9,504 nucleotides of DNA, taken from contig CAYMLL010000293.1 in the NCBI GenBank assembly GCA_964390645.1, positions 1-9,504 on the forward strand. Direction: 5' to 3'. Origin of the DNA: CAYMLL01 sp964390645 (lineage in GTDB: Bacteria; Planctomycetota; UBA8108). Made by a program: the position numbers and the translations under genes. This document shows, in pieces, positions 1 through 5,976 of this stretch (position 1 is the first letter of the stretch; every line of letters starts with the position of its first letter). The notes under the pieces are model-generated. The model made no database searches, was not told the DNA's origin, and worked only from the letters and a program-made list of their open reading frames with translations.

Positions 1-518
1 AGGCTCATCGCGACCTTCGCGATGGTGTAGGGGAGGTGGGGCGCAAACCACGGCGGCTCGAGATCCGGTGGCGGGGAAATGTTCAAGATGTGCGGGTTTT
101 CGGCCGCGGCGAGTGGCGGCAGGCAGCGCTGACTGACGAGAAAGGTGCCGCGCGTGTTGACCTGGTGCATGAGGTCGAAGCGCTTCATCGTCGTGTCGCG
201 CGTACCCGTCAGCGAGATCGCGCTTGCGTTGTTGACAAGGATGTCGATTCCGCCGAAGGCCTCGATGGCCATCTCGACTGCCGCGTCGACCTGATCCTCG
301 AAGCGCACATCTACCGCGCATGCGAGAGCACGGCCGCCGGCGGCCTCGATCTCGCTCGCGGCGTCGTGGATGGTGCCGGGGAGCTTCGGGTGGGGGATCT
401 CGGTCTTCGCCGCCACGACGACGTTCGCTCCGTCGCGCGCGGCGCGCAGGGCGATCGCACGTCCGATACCGCGACTCGATCCGGTGATGAAAAGGGTCTT
501 TCCCGCAAGGTTTCGCAT
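1..518 (-). CDS. Short-chain dehydrogenase/reductase, HSDL2-like (C-terminus beyond window)
   Basis: This is a cytoplasmic NAD(P)-dependent oxidoreductase of the classical SDR fold. The window holds its first 172 residues. The Rossmann glycine motif TGSSRGIG is at residues 12-19 and NNAS at 96-99. The catalytic Ser is S148 (in NISPPPD) and the Tyr/Lys pair is Y164-TIA-K168, so the active site looks intact. The stretch AAKTEIPHPKLPGTI and the PPP after the catalytic Ser resemble the HSDL2 branch (hydroxysteroid dehydrogenase-like 2) more than FabG-type SDRs; this comparison is from memory. The substrate is unknown; fatty-acyl or steroid-like alcohols or ketones are only a family-level guess. 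The start is the ATG at 518-516, which begins directly before the first beta strand. AAGGAG lies 12 nt upstream, a rather long spacing. The gene is divergent from galM. A sterol-carrier domain, as in animal HSDL2, cannot be assessed because the C-terminus is missing. Confidence 0.93.
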   Translation of the reverse strand, partial: MRNLAGKTLFITGSSRGIGRAIALRAARDGANVVVAAKTEIPHPKLPGTIHDAASEIEAAGGRALACAVDVRFEDQVDAAVEMAIEAFGGIDILVNNASAISLTGTRDTTMKRFDLMHQVNTRGTFLVSQRCLPPLAAAENPHILNISPPPDLEPPWFAPHLPYTIAKVAMS

Positions 519-564
519 GACGGATCCGAGCTCCTTCCTGCAGCTGGTCCTTTCAAGATCGCGG

Positions 565-573
565 TATTATACT
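565..573. promoter_or_regulatory. Back-to-back -10 elements in the SDR/galM divergent promoter region
   Basis: The only AT-rich patch in the 98-bp gap between the SDR and galM is nearly palindromic and reads GTATTATAC (564-572). On the minus strand it contains a perfect TATAAT (571-566) placed to serve the SDR. On the plus strand it contains TATACT (568-573) placed to serve galM. Leaders would be about 40 nt for each gene. I find no good -35 hexamer for either direction, so this is a motif-level call only. Confidence 0.4.
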
Positions 574-602
574 GCGTCCCTTGGTCCGTTCTCGCGATCA
601 AG

Positions 603-608
603 AAAGGA
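603..608 (+). promoter_or_regulatory. Ribosome binding site deciding the galM start
   Basis: AAAGGA ends 8 nt before the ATG at 617. It favours that start over an in-frame TTG at 581, which would add 12 residues with no family counterpart. Confidence 0.6.
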
Positions 609-616
609 CAGCGTGC

Positions 617-1651
617 ATGACGATTTCGACGAAGAGCTTCGGTACGACGGCGGGAGGAGACGGGGTGACGCTCTTCGAGCTCGGCAGCGAGAGCGGAGTG
701 AAGGTCGAGCTGCTCGACTACGGCGCCATTCTGCGCGGCGTGAAGATGCCGGACCGCGACGGTGAGAGCCGCGAGATCACTCTCGGCTTCCAGAGCCTGG
801 CCAGCTACGAAAGCAACCCGCCCTACTTCGGCGCCACGGTGGGACGCTTCGGGAACCGCATCGCCGGGGGACGGTTCGAGCTCGAAGGTCAGTCGTACCG
901 GCTCGCGAAGAACGACGGAGACAACCACCTTCACGGCGGGATCGAGGGCTTCCACAAGCGACTCTGGAGCGCCGATTCATCGGAGGGGTCGGACAGGTCG
1001 ACCGTGACCTTCCGCCTCATCAGCCCCGACGGGGACGAGGGCTACCCCGGTACCTTGACCGTCCTCGTCACCTACACGCTCGACACGTCCGGCAGCCTCT
1101 CGATCGCCTACGAGGCGACTTGCGACCGGGCGACCCCGCTCAACCTGACGAACCACGCGTACTGGAATCTCGCCGGCGCCGGGTCCGGCTCCGTCGGATC
1201 GCACGTGCTGTCGATGCAGGCCGATCGATACCTCGAGGTCGACGAGGGGCTGATCCCCACCGGAGTCATCGCGGATGTGACGGGCACCCCGTTCGACTTC
1301 GCGACGGCACCCGGAGCCCTCGCAGAGCGTATGGACGAGGTCGGTGGGTACGATCTCTGCTATGTTCTCGCTGACGCCCCGCGCCAGGAGCCGGCGCTCG
1401 CCGCGACGGTGACGGACCCCGCGAGCGGCCGCGGCATGCGCATCTTGACGACGGAGCCGGGAGTACAGCTCTACACTGGCATCCACCTCCCATCGGTGGA
1501 TGTGGAGGGACCCTTCGTGAAGTACGGTGCCCTCTGCCTCGAGGCGCAGCACTTCCCCGACAGTCCGAATCGGCCGTCCTTCCCGACGACGATCCTGCAC
1601 CCCGGCGAGACCTACCGCCAGACGACGGTCCACGAGCTCTTCATCAGCTGA
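617..1651 (+). CDS. galM: Aldose 1-epimerase (galactose mutarotase)
   Basis: This enzyme interconverts the alpha and beta anomers of galactose, glucose and related aldoses. It is the entry step of the Leloir pathway and is normally cytoplasmic; no signal peptide is visible. The 344-residue length is normal for the family. The family motifs are in order: GRFGNRI (76-82), NHLHGG (103-108), SPDGDEGYPG (136-145), NLTNHAYWNL (176-185), YDLCY (245-249), EPGVQLYTG (280-288) and CLEAQHFPDSPN (307-318). By analogy with characterised GalM proteins, H180 is the general acid and E309 the general base. R77, H106 and D246 are in sugar-binding positions. All are present, so the enzyme should be active. No galK, galT or galE gene is visible nearby, so it probably acts as a stand-alone housekeeping mutarotase. 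It is divergent from the SDR and convergent with the lysyl oxidase gene. Confidence 0.97.
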   Translation: MTISTKSFGTTAGGDGVTLFELGSESGVKVELLDYGAILRGVKMPDRDGESREITLGFQSLASYESNPPYFGATVGRFGNRIAGGRFELEGQSYRLAKNDGDNHLHGGIEGFHKRLWSADSSEGSDRSTVTFRLISPDGDEGYPGTLTVLVTYTLDTSGSLSIAYEATCDRATPLNLTNHAYWNLAGAGSGSVGSHVLSMQADRYLEVDEGLIPTGVIADVTGTPFDFATAPGALAERMDEVGGYDLCYVLADAPRQEPALAATVTDPASGRGMRILTTEPGVQLYTGIHLPSVDVEGPFVKYGALCLEAQHFPDSPNRPSFPTTILHPGETYRQTTVHELFIS

Positions 1652-1688
1652 GGCGACGTCTCACCCGGCACGACTCGTCCGCTGTATC

Positions 1689-1723
1689 CGACCCGGTGGC
1701 GGGGAACGACCCCCGACCGGTCG
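1689..1723. terminator. Imperfect GC-rich hairpin between convergent genes
   Basis: The 74-bp gap between the convergent ends of galM and the lysyl oxidase gene contains GGGG (1701-1704) opposite CCCC (1710-1713). The wider frame is CGACC...GGTCG (1689-1693 and 1719-1723). The stem is interrupted by mismatches and there is no T-run on either side. It could be a weak bidirectional terminator. The pairing is approximate. Confidence 0.25.
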
Positions 1724-1725
1724 TA

Positions 1726-3654
1726 TCAGCAGCCCGAATACTCGTCACAGCCCAGCCAGCCGTCAGAACTCGGCCCGTCGGGATCGAGGCCACAGCCCGC
1801 CGTCTCGGACGGCGGACCGGGTGGGGGTGGGGCTGCGCCCGCTCGGAACAGAAACTCGAGCGAGGAGACCACGTCCGCCACGTCGAGCTCGTCGTCGTCG
1901 TTGACGTCCGCGGCTTCCAGACAGGTGAACGAGTGGGTGCCGCGAAACAGGAACCCGATCACGCCGACCGCGTCGGAGACGTCGAGGGACCCGTCGCTGT
2001 TCGCATCTCCGCGGTAGAACGGGACGAGCTGGCAATCGTCGGGCACGCCGTCCTCATCATGGTCCGGGGCGGCACCATCGTCGATCTCGCAGCGGTCGGG
2101 CAGACCGTTCCCGTTGCAATCCGACAGGAAGCCGAGGTCGATCTCGCAGGAGTCGATGACCGTGTTTCCGTTGCAGTCTCCCGGGCTTCCGAAGTCGATA
2201 CACTCCTCGGAGATCCCGACGAGTTCGAGCGGCCCGTCGGACCACGACCCGACCGTGCTGCCGCCATCCGTGATGCTGCAGTAGACCCAGTAGATCCCGG
2301 GCTCGACCTCCGCCGTGTTGATGATGGCCAACCCGGGGCCCGCGTCGGTGTGGATCGTCGTCGGGACGAGAGCGAGGTTCTCGTCGACGACGCGCTCGTG
2401 ATTGAGGTGGACGCTGACCCATAGCGGGTCGTTCTCGGGGTCCGTGGCGTTCCACGTCACGCGATAGAGCTCGAGACCGTGCAGCAGCCTGACACCGCCT
2501 TCGGTCGGCGTCAGGACCTCGATTTCGGGTGGCTGGTTTGCAGGCGGATTGATCGTCAACTTGTAGTCGGGTGACGGACCGCCATCCTGACTGAAGACAC
2601 GCACGCAGTACCATCCACCGTTCCGGCCCTCGAGCGAGACGCGCTCGAAGTCGGCGGCGGTTGCAGATCTCTCCACCAGGTTGCCCTCGTCGTCCAGGAG
2701 ATCGATTCCTATATTGCCCGCGGCCGATCGAAAGTCGACGCGGACGAAGTCCGTCGCAGCGCCCACATGGTTCGAGTAGAAGCGGAAGAAGTCGACGTCG
2801 GAACCCTCGTGCAACGTCAGGTTCTCGAGATCGAGCTTGGGGTTCGCCGGCCCGAGGTTCGGGCTGTTGGGCGAACCGACCCGCAGAGAACGCACGGCAT
2901 CCAGGGAGTCGTTAGGTTCGTAACGATCAGGCTCGATGTCCGGGGGATCGCCGAGGGTGAACGGGATGCGTGCGTAGTTGTTCGTCTCGTCCATCTCCAG
3001 AACGTGGTTCTCCGGGTCGACCACGGATTCGAGCCAGTAGTGGCCGTCCGGAACCTCGGTGATGTCGATGTCCTGACCTGGAAGGTTCTTGTCGTAGATG
3101 TCCTGCCAGCCGACCGAGAGTCCCTGGACCGTCGCGTTGCAACGAGTATAGCGGCCGCCAGGAACGTAACCGGGAAGGTCACGGTCGTAGGAGCGCAGAT
3201 CGAGGATACAGAAGCTCACCTTGTCTCCCTCGGCGACGATATCGCCGACCCCGTCCTCGCCAAGGCGCCGGCGCAGTCGGTAGTGAGCCCAGTCGTTGAA
3301 GTGAATGTGGCTGTGCCCCTGATGGTAGAGGAACTCACCGGCAAGGCGACTGTGGTACGAGCCGTCCTCGCGGTAGATCCGCTGCCGAACATCCTGTGTG
3401 CCATCTCCGTTCCCGGGTGTGACCCCGTAGAGGTGGAGCGGTCCGACGCCGACGTTCGCGGTGCCGTTCGACAGGCGCAGCAGCGTCCGACCCCCGACAC
3501 GCTGAATACGTTGGTCGTAGAGCCAGGACTCCGGAACGATGATGTCGGGCAGCAGGTCGGGGGAGTCTTCGCCGGCGGAGACCGGCATGGAGACGTACAG
3601 CGACACTGACGCCAGAACCGCAACGAGCCGGCATGCTCGAGAGGTGATCAGCAT
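1726..3654 (-). CDS. Secreted lysyl oxidase family protein with PPC, Ig-like and calcium-binding C-terminal modules
   Basis: The 642-residue product is predicted to be a copper amine oxidase of the lysyl oxidase family, oxidising primary amines to aldehydes with release of H2O2 and ammonia. A signal peptide covers about residues 1-27 (cleavage near VSA/GE). The catalytic domain spans about 35-235. HQGHSHIHFNDWAHY (111-125) matches the vertebrate copper-site motif, giving H114, H116 and H118 as ligands. AEGDKVSFC (141-149) supplies K145 and GLSVGWQDIY (178-187) supplies Y187. These match the Lys and Tyr that cross-link into lysine tyrosylquinone (LTQ) in animal LOX. Then follow a PPC-like beta domain (about 240-370), an Ig/cadherin-like domain (about 374-480), two DCNGN repeats plus a DHDEDGVPDDC repeat (493-541) and two dockerin-like loops (DANSDGSLDVSD, DVNDDDELDVAD). 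The end is a Pro-rich, Cys-containing tail. The natural substrate is unknown. AAGGAT (3666-3661) precedes the ATG by 6 nt. Confidence 0.93.
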   Translation of the reverse strand: MLITSRACRLVAVLASVSLYVSMPVSAGEDSPDLLPDIIVPESWLYDQRIQRVGGRTLLRLSNGTANVGVGPLHLYGVTPGNGDGTQDVRQRIYREDGSYHSRLAGEFLYHQGHSHIHFNDWAHYRLRRRLGEDGVGDIVAEGDKVSFCILDLRSYDRDLPGYVPGGRYTRCNATVQGLSVGWQDIYDKNLPGQDIDITEVPDGHYWLESVVDPENHVLEMDETNNYARIPFTLGDPPDIEPDRYEPNDSLDAVRSLRVGSPNSPNLGPANPKLDLENLTLHEGSDVDFFRFYSNHVGAATDFVRVDFRSAAGNIGIDLLDDEGNLVERSATAADFERVSLEGRNGGWYCVRVFSQDGGPSPDYKLTINPPANQPPEIEVLTPTEGGVRLLHGLELYRVTWNATDPENDPLWVSVHLNHERVVDENLALVPTTIHTDAGPGLAIINTAEVEPGIYWVYCSITDGGSTVGSWSDGPLELVGISEECIDFGSPGDCNGNTVIDSCEIDLGFLSDCNGNGLPDRCEIDDGAAPDHDEDGVPDDCQLVPFYRGDANSDGSLDVSDAVGVIGFLFRGTHSFTCLEAADVNDDDELDVADVVSSLEFLFRAGAAPPPPGPPSETAGCGLDPDGPSSDGWLGCDEYSGC

Positions 3655-3660
3655 TTACAG

Positions 3661-3666
3661 ATCCTT
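3661..3666 (-). promoter_or_regulatory. Ribosome binding site of the lysyl oxidase gene
   Basis: On the minus strand AAGGAT lies 6 nt before the ATG at 3654. It supports a start that gives a complete signal peptide. Confidence 0.6.
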
Positions 3667-3734
3667 GTTGTCCCCGTGCCGCGGTCGTGATGCCCGTTAC
3701 CGTATGAACCGCGGGACCGCAATCGTCATGCGGA

Positions 3735-3759
3735 AGGCTTGTACTCTTGCGCGAAGCCT
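3735..3759 (-). promoter_or_regulatory. Inverted repeat at the presumed transcription start of the lysyl oxidase gene
   Basis: AGGCTT (3735-3740) and AAGCCT (3754-3759) form a perfect 6-bp inverted repeat with a 13-nt spacer. It starts just downstream of the candidate -10 box on the minus strand, so it would overlap the start point and early leader. It could be an operator or a leader hairpin. A repeat this short can occur by chance. Confidence 0.25.
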
Positions 3760-3761
3760 CA

Positions 3762-3790
3762 AGGCTACGGCCCACGCCGGGGGGTGTCAA
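3762..3790 (-). promoter_or_regulatory. Sigma-70-like promoter for the lysyl oxidase gene
   Basis: The minus strand has a perfect -35 TTGACA (3790-3785), a 17-nt spacer and TAGCCT (3767-3762). TAGCCT matches the -10 consensus at the three most conserved positions (T1, A2, T6). Transcription would begin near 3755 and give a leader of about 100 nt before the ATG at 3654. The position in the gap after the cytochrome gene suggests that the lysyl oxidase gene has its own promoter. Confidence 0.5.
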
Positions 3791-3813
3791 TGACCGACTT
3801 CGAGGACGATTCG

Positions 3814-3847
3814 GACTCGAAAACCGCAGCGGACGGCTACTCGAGTC
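3814..3847 (-). terminator. Strong hairpin after the cytochrome gene
   Basis: GACTCGA (3814-3820) and TCGAGTC (3841-3847) are perfect 7-bp complements. Inside them is a second 5-bp helix (minus strand AGCCG with CGGTT, one G-T pair) around a 7-nt loop. The hairpin therefore has about 12 bp with a small internal loop. It begins 28 nt after the stop codon of the di-haem protein gene. There is no U-run after it, so it may be a factor-assisted terminator or an mRNA 3'-end stabiliser. Confidence 0.45.
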
Positions 3848-3875
3848 ACGATCAGGGAGGGAAGCGCGGGGACCT

Positions 3876-5753
3876 TCAGAGCGTCTTGAGGTATGCCAGA
3901 AGATCCGCAAGCTCGTCCGCGGACAGCTCGTGGGCACGCCCGTGGAGCCGGTCCGGGTCGTGGTCGCGGAACACGGCGCGAAGCGTCGCGGCCCGACCGT
4001 CGTGAAGCCAGCGCTCACGGTCTCGAACGCCGCGTAGCGAAGGCGGGTTGTAGTCACCACGGCCGTCGTAGTCGTCGACCACCCCGACGTTGCTGATCTT
4101 GCGGGTCGTGAAGCCGGGAGGGCGGTGGCAACCGGTGCAGGCAGCTTGTGCGAAGAGGTGCTTCCCGCGCGAGGTGTCGCCGCCGAGACTCTCTCCCGGT
4201 CGGGTCGGTCGTGGAGGCTCCAGCGTGCGAAGGAACGCGATGACCTGCTCGACCTCTCGGCGTCCGGGGGGAGAGTCCACGGCCATCGTCTTCTCCAGTG
4301 TCGCCGCGACCTGTGCCTCCAGCGTCTCGAAGCCGCCGGCCCACGACCAGGGTCCGGTCCCGGTGACACCGTGAAGAGCCGGCGCACGCTTGGCCAGACC
4401 GTCGCCGTCGGAACTCGTGTCGAAACGTCGCCCTCGCGTGCCTCCCTCCGGATGGCAGCTGTGGCAGCTGTACCAACCGCCGCGAGACCGCCGCGAGTCG
4501 AAGAAGATGGACGCTCCCAGATGCTCGGTTGTCGGCGCGGCCTGAGGTCGGAGTCGAAGCGAACGCAGCAGACGCCGTCGGCGCGTGTCGACGATATCGA
4601 TGCGATCGTCGAGCGAGCAGAGGACGTAGGCGAGATTTCCGCGAGGTCCCGCGACGACCGTGACGGGACGATCTCCGACGACCACGGACGCAACCGGCTG
4701 CTCGGTGGTCAACGGCTGCGTGATTCGCCGCCAGCCGTCTTCGAGATCGACCAGGAGCAGGCGGTCTGTGCCGCCGCTCGGTACCAGCAGGGTGCGGGAT
4801 CCGGGAACAAGGGCGACCCGGCCCGGATCACCGTTGGCGCGGTGTCGCTGGTCCAGCGGCACGATCCACTCGTCCTCGCCACCCACACCGAGGTCAACGT
4901 CGTAACCTTCCTTCCTCGCAGGCGCAGCGCCGCCGGTCCGCGTCGACGTCTCGCTCGTGATGCCAGCGCTCTCGTGCCCGAGGATCTCCGTCAATCGGAC
5001 TCCGGAGACGCGATTCGCGATGATCAGCCCCCAGACAATCATCTGCGGGCTGATCGTCACCTCGGTCGGCTGAACCTGATGCGCGAGGATGACGCGGTCG
5101 CCGTCCATCGCCAGACCACCGATATTCAGGGCCGTCCCTGCCGCCAGGGACCGACTCCCGAGGCGTTTCCCGCCGACAGGATCGATGAGGGCAACCCCGT
5201 CTCGACCGGCGACGACGAGATATGCTGCACCGGTCTTCGGGTCGGCCGTGAACGCGATGTGGCGTGGAGCGTCGATCGTCTCGAGCCTTCGCACGACCCG
5301 GCGCGTGGAGACGTCGACCTCGAAGACGCTGTCCGCGCCCTCGCAGGCGACGAGGACCCGATTCCCGGTCTTGTCGAAGGCGAGTCCCCCAGGCAGACGT
5401 CCCACCTCGACCCTGCCGAGCAGGCGAATCGCGGTGCCGCGCCATCGGAGCAGCGCGATCTCGTGGTGATGCCGCAGGCTGACCGCCAGGTGGATCGTCC
5501 CGTCGGAGCCCGACGACATGGCGATACGCGAGGGCCGGCTACCCGGGGGCAGCTGCTCCTCGTCGAGAACTTCCCCGCCGACGAGGTCGACGCAGCTGAC
5601 GCTGGCTGAATGCGAGTTCGCGGTGAAGGCCCGGCGAGCGTCGTCGTCGACGACGATGTCGAGTGGATAACGCGGGCCGTCCTTCGCGGCGACAGGGAGT
5701 CGCGTGCAGGCGAGCACGTACATTCCGACGATGATGCCGACCCAACGTGTCAT
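3876..5753 (-). CDS. Exported beta-propeller / di-haem cytochrome c (MauG/CcpA-like) fusion protein
   Basis: The 625-residue product has an N-terminal export signal (about 1-23, cleavage near VAA/KD); VLAC at 13-16 is a poor lipobox alternative. Residues about 25-405 form YVTN/YncE-like propeller repeats, for example LAFDKTGNRVLVACEGADSV and VALVPGSRTLLVPSGGTD. Residues about 410-625 form a cytochrome-c-peroxidase-type di-haem domain. FFDSRRSRGG leads into CHSCH (430-434); the second site is CTGCH (539-543), followed by WLHDGRAATL (582-591), typical of this family. Such proteins work outside the cytoplasm as peroxidases, electron-transfer proteins or MauG-type protein oxidants. Which applies here is not visible. 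The start at 5753 is chosen because GGAGGG lies 6 nt upstream and the signal peptide begins there; an in-frame extension to 5846 adds only charged, unlikely sequence. It lies upstream of the lysyl oxidase gene on the same strand. Confidence 0.9.
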   Translation of the reverse strand: MTRWVGIIVGMYVLACTRLPVAAKDGPRYPLDIVVDDDARRAFTANSHSASVSCVDLVGGEVLDEEQLPPGSRPSRIAMSSGSDGTIHLAVSLRHHHEIALLRWRGTAIRLLGRVEVGRLPGGLAFDKTGNRVLVACEGADSVFEVDVSTRRVVRRLETIDAPRHIAFTADPKTGAAYLVVAGRDGVALIDPVGGKRLGSRSLAAGTALNIGGLAMDGDRVILAHQVQPTEVTISPQMIVWGLIIANRVSGVRLTEILGHESAGITSETSTRTGGAAPARKEGYDVDLGVGGEDEWIVPLDQRHRANGDPGRVALVPGSRTLLVPSGGTDRLLLVDLEDGWRRITQPLTTEQPVASVVVGDRPVTVVAGPRGNLAYVLCSLDDRIDIVDTRRRRLLRSLRLRPQAAPTTEHLGASIFFDSRRSRGGWYSCHSCHPEGGTRGRRFDTSSDGDGLAKRAPALHGVTGTGPWSWAGGFETLEAQVAATLEKTMAVDSPPGRREVEQVIAFLRTLEPPRPTRPGESLGGDTSRGKHLFAQAACTGCHRPPGFTTRKISNVGVVDDYDGRGDYNPPSLRGVRDRERWLHDGRAATLRAVFRDHDPDRLHGRAHELSADELADLLAYLKTL

Positions 5754-5759
5754 TGACGT

Positions 5760-5765
5760 CCCTCC
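5760..5765 (-). promoter_or_regulatory. Ribosome binding site deciding the start of the di-haem protein
   Basis: On the minus strand GGAGGG (5765-5760) sits 6 nt before the ATG at 5753. It is the strongest Shine-Dalgarno sequence in the window and selects this ATG over the upstream in-frame start at 5846. Confidence 0.75.
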
Positions 5766-5782
5766 GGTGTTGCGCGATGCTG

Positions 5783-5811
5783 ATTGTAGCTCGCATGTCT
5801 CCACCCGGCCA
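5783..5811 (-). promoter_or_regulatory. Candidate promoter of the di-haem protein gene
   Basis: The minus strand has TACAAT (5788-5783; 5 of 6 to the -10 consensus), preceded after 17 nt by TGGCCG (5811-5806; 3 of 6 to TTGACA). Transcription would start near 5776 with a leader of about 23 nt. The -10 is good and the -35 is weak. Confidence 0.4.
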
Positions 5812-5824
5812 GAATCGATGGAAT

Positions 5825-5838
5825 CTCGCGGATGCGAG
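5825..5838. repeat. Short inverted repeat CTCGC-ggat-GCGAG in the divergent gap
   Basis: A perfect 5-bp inverted repeat with a 4-nt centre lies in the 223-bp gap between the divergent di-haem gene and the 607-residue protein gene. A second palindrome, GTCCT-tc-AGGAC, lies at 5893-5904. Either could be an operator. Both are short enough to arise by chance in GC-rich DNA. I found no convincing plus-strand promoter in this gap. Confidence 0.2.
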
Positions 5839-5964
5839 CGCGACAAGAGACGACCGGGTCGCCTTTCGCTGCTTGCTTCGGGACCGCTCGGAGTCCTTCA
5901 GGACGCGATGGACCGGATGGCTGGCTTCGCAGGCTCCGTGACGAACGCTTCCACTTCATTCACC

Positions 5965-5969
5965 GAGGA
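5965..5969 (+). promoter_or_regulatory. Ribosome binding site deciding the start of the 607-residue protein
   Basis: GAGGA ends 7 nt before the ATG at 5977. It supports this start over in-frame starts as far upstream as 5704, which would overlap the divergent gene and bury the signal peptide. Confidence 0.7.
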
Positions 5970-5976
5970 TCTCGAT

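Noticed and set aside
36..620. 194-codon plus-strand frame opposite the SDR gene
   Set aside because: The minus strand encodes every SDR motif in order, so this is a shadow frame.
4125..5609. Long open frame (494 codons) on the plus strand opposite the di-haem protein gene
   Set aside because: Its product is Arg/Asp-rich without domains or a signal. The opposite strand has clear propeller and CxxCH motifs. Long antisense frames are expected in GC-rich coding DNA.
5767..5772. VLAC in the di-haem protein as a lipoprotein signal
   Set aside because: Leu at the -2 position is not typical of a lipobox, and a normal signal peptidase I site (VAA/K) follows. Lipidation cannot be excluded but is not supported.
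5754..5846. Longer N-terminus (31 residues) for the di-haem protein
   Set aside because: The added residues are charged and precede a clear signal peptide. GGAGGG sits 6 nt before the ATG at 5753, and the candidate TACAAT -10 lies inside the extension.
5704..5976. Longer N-terminus for the 607-residue protein
   Set aside because: It would overlap the divergent di-haem gene and place 91 residues before a clear signal peptide. GAGGA is correctly spaced at the ATG at 5977.
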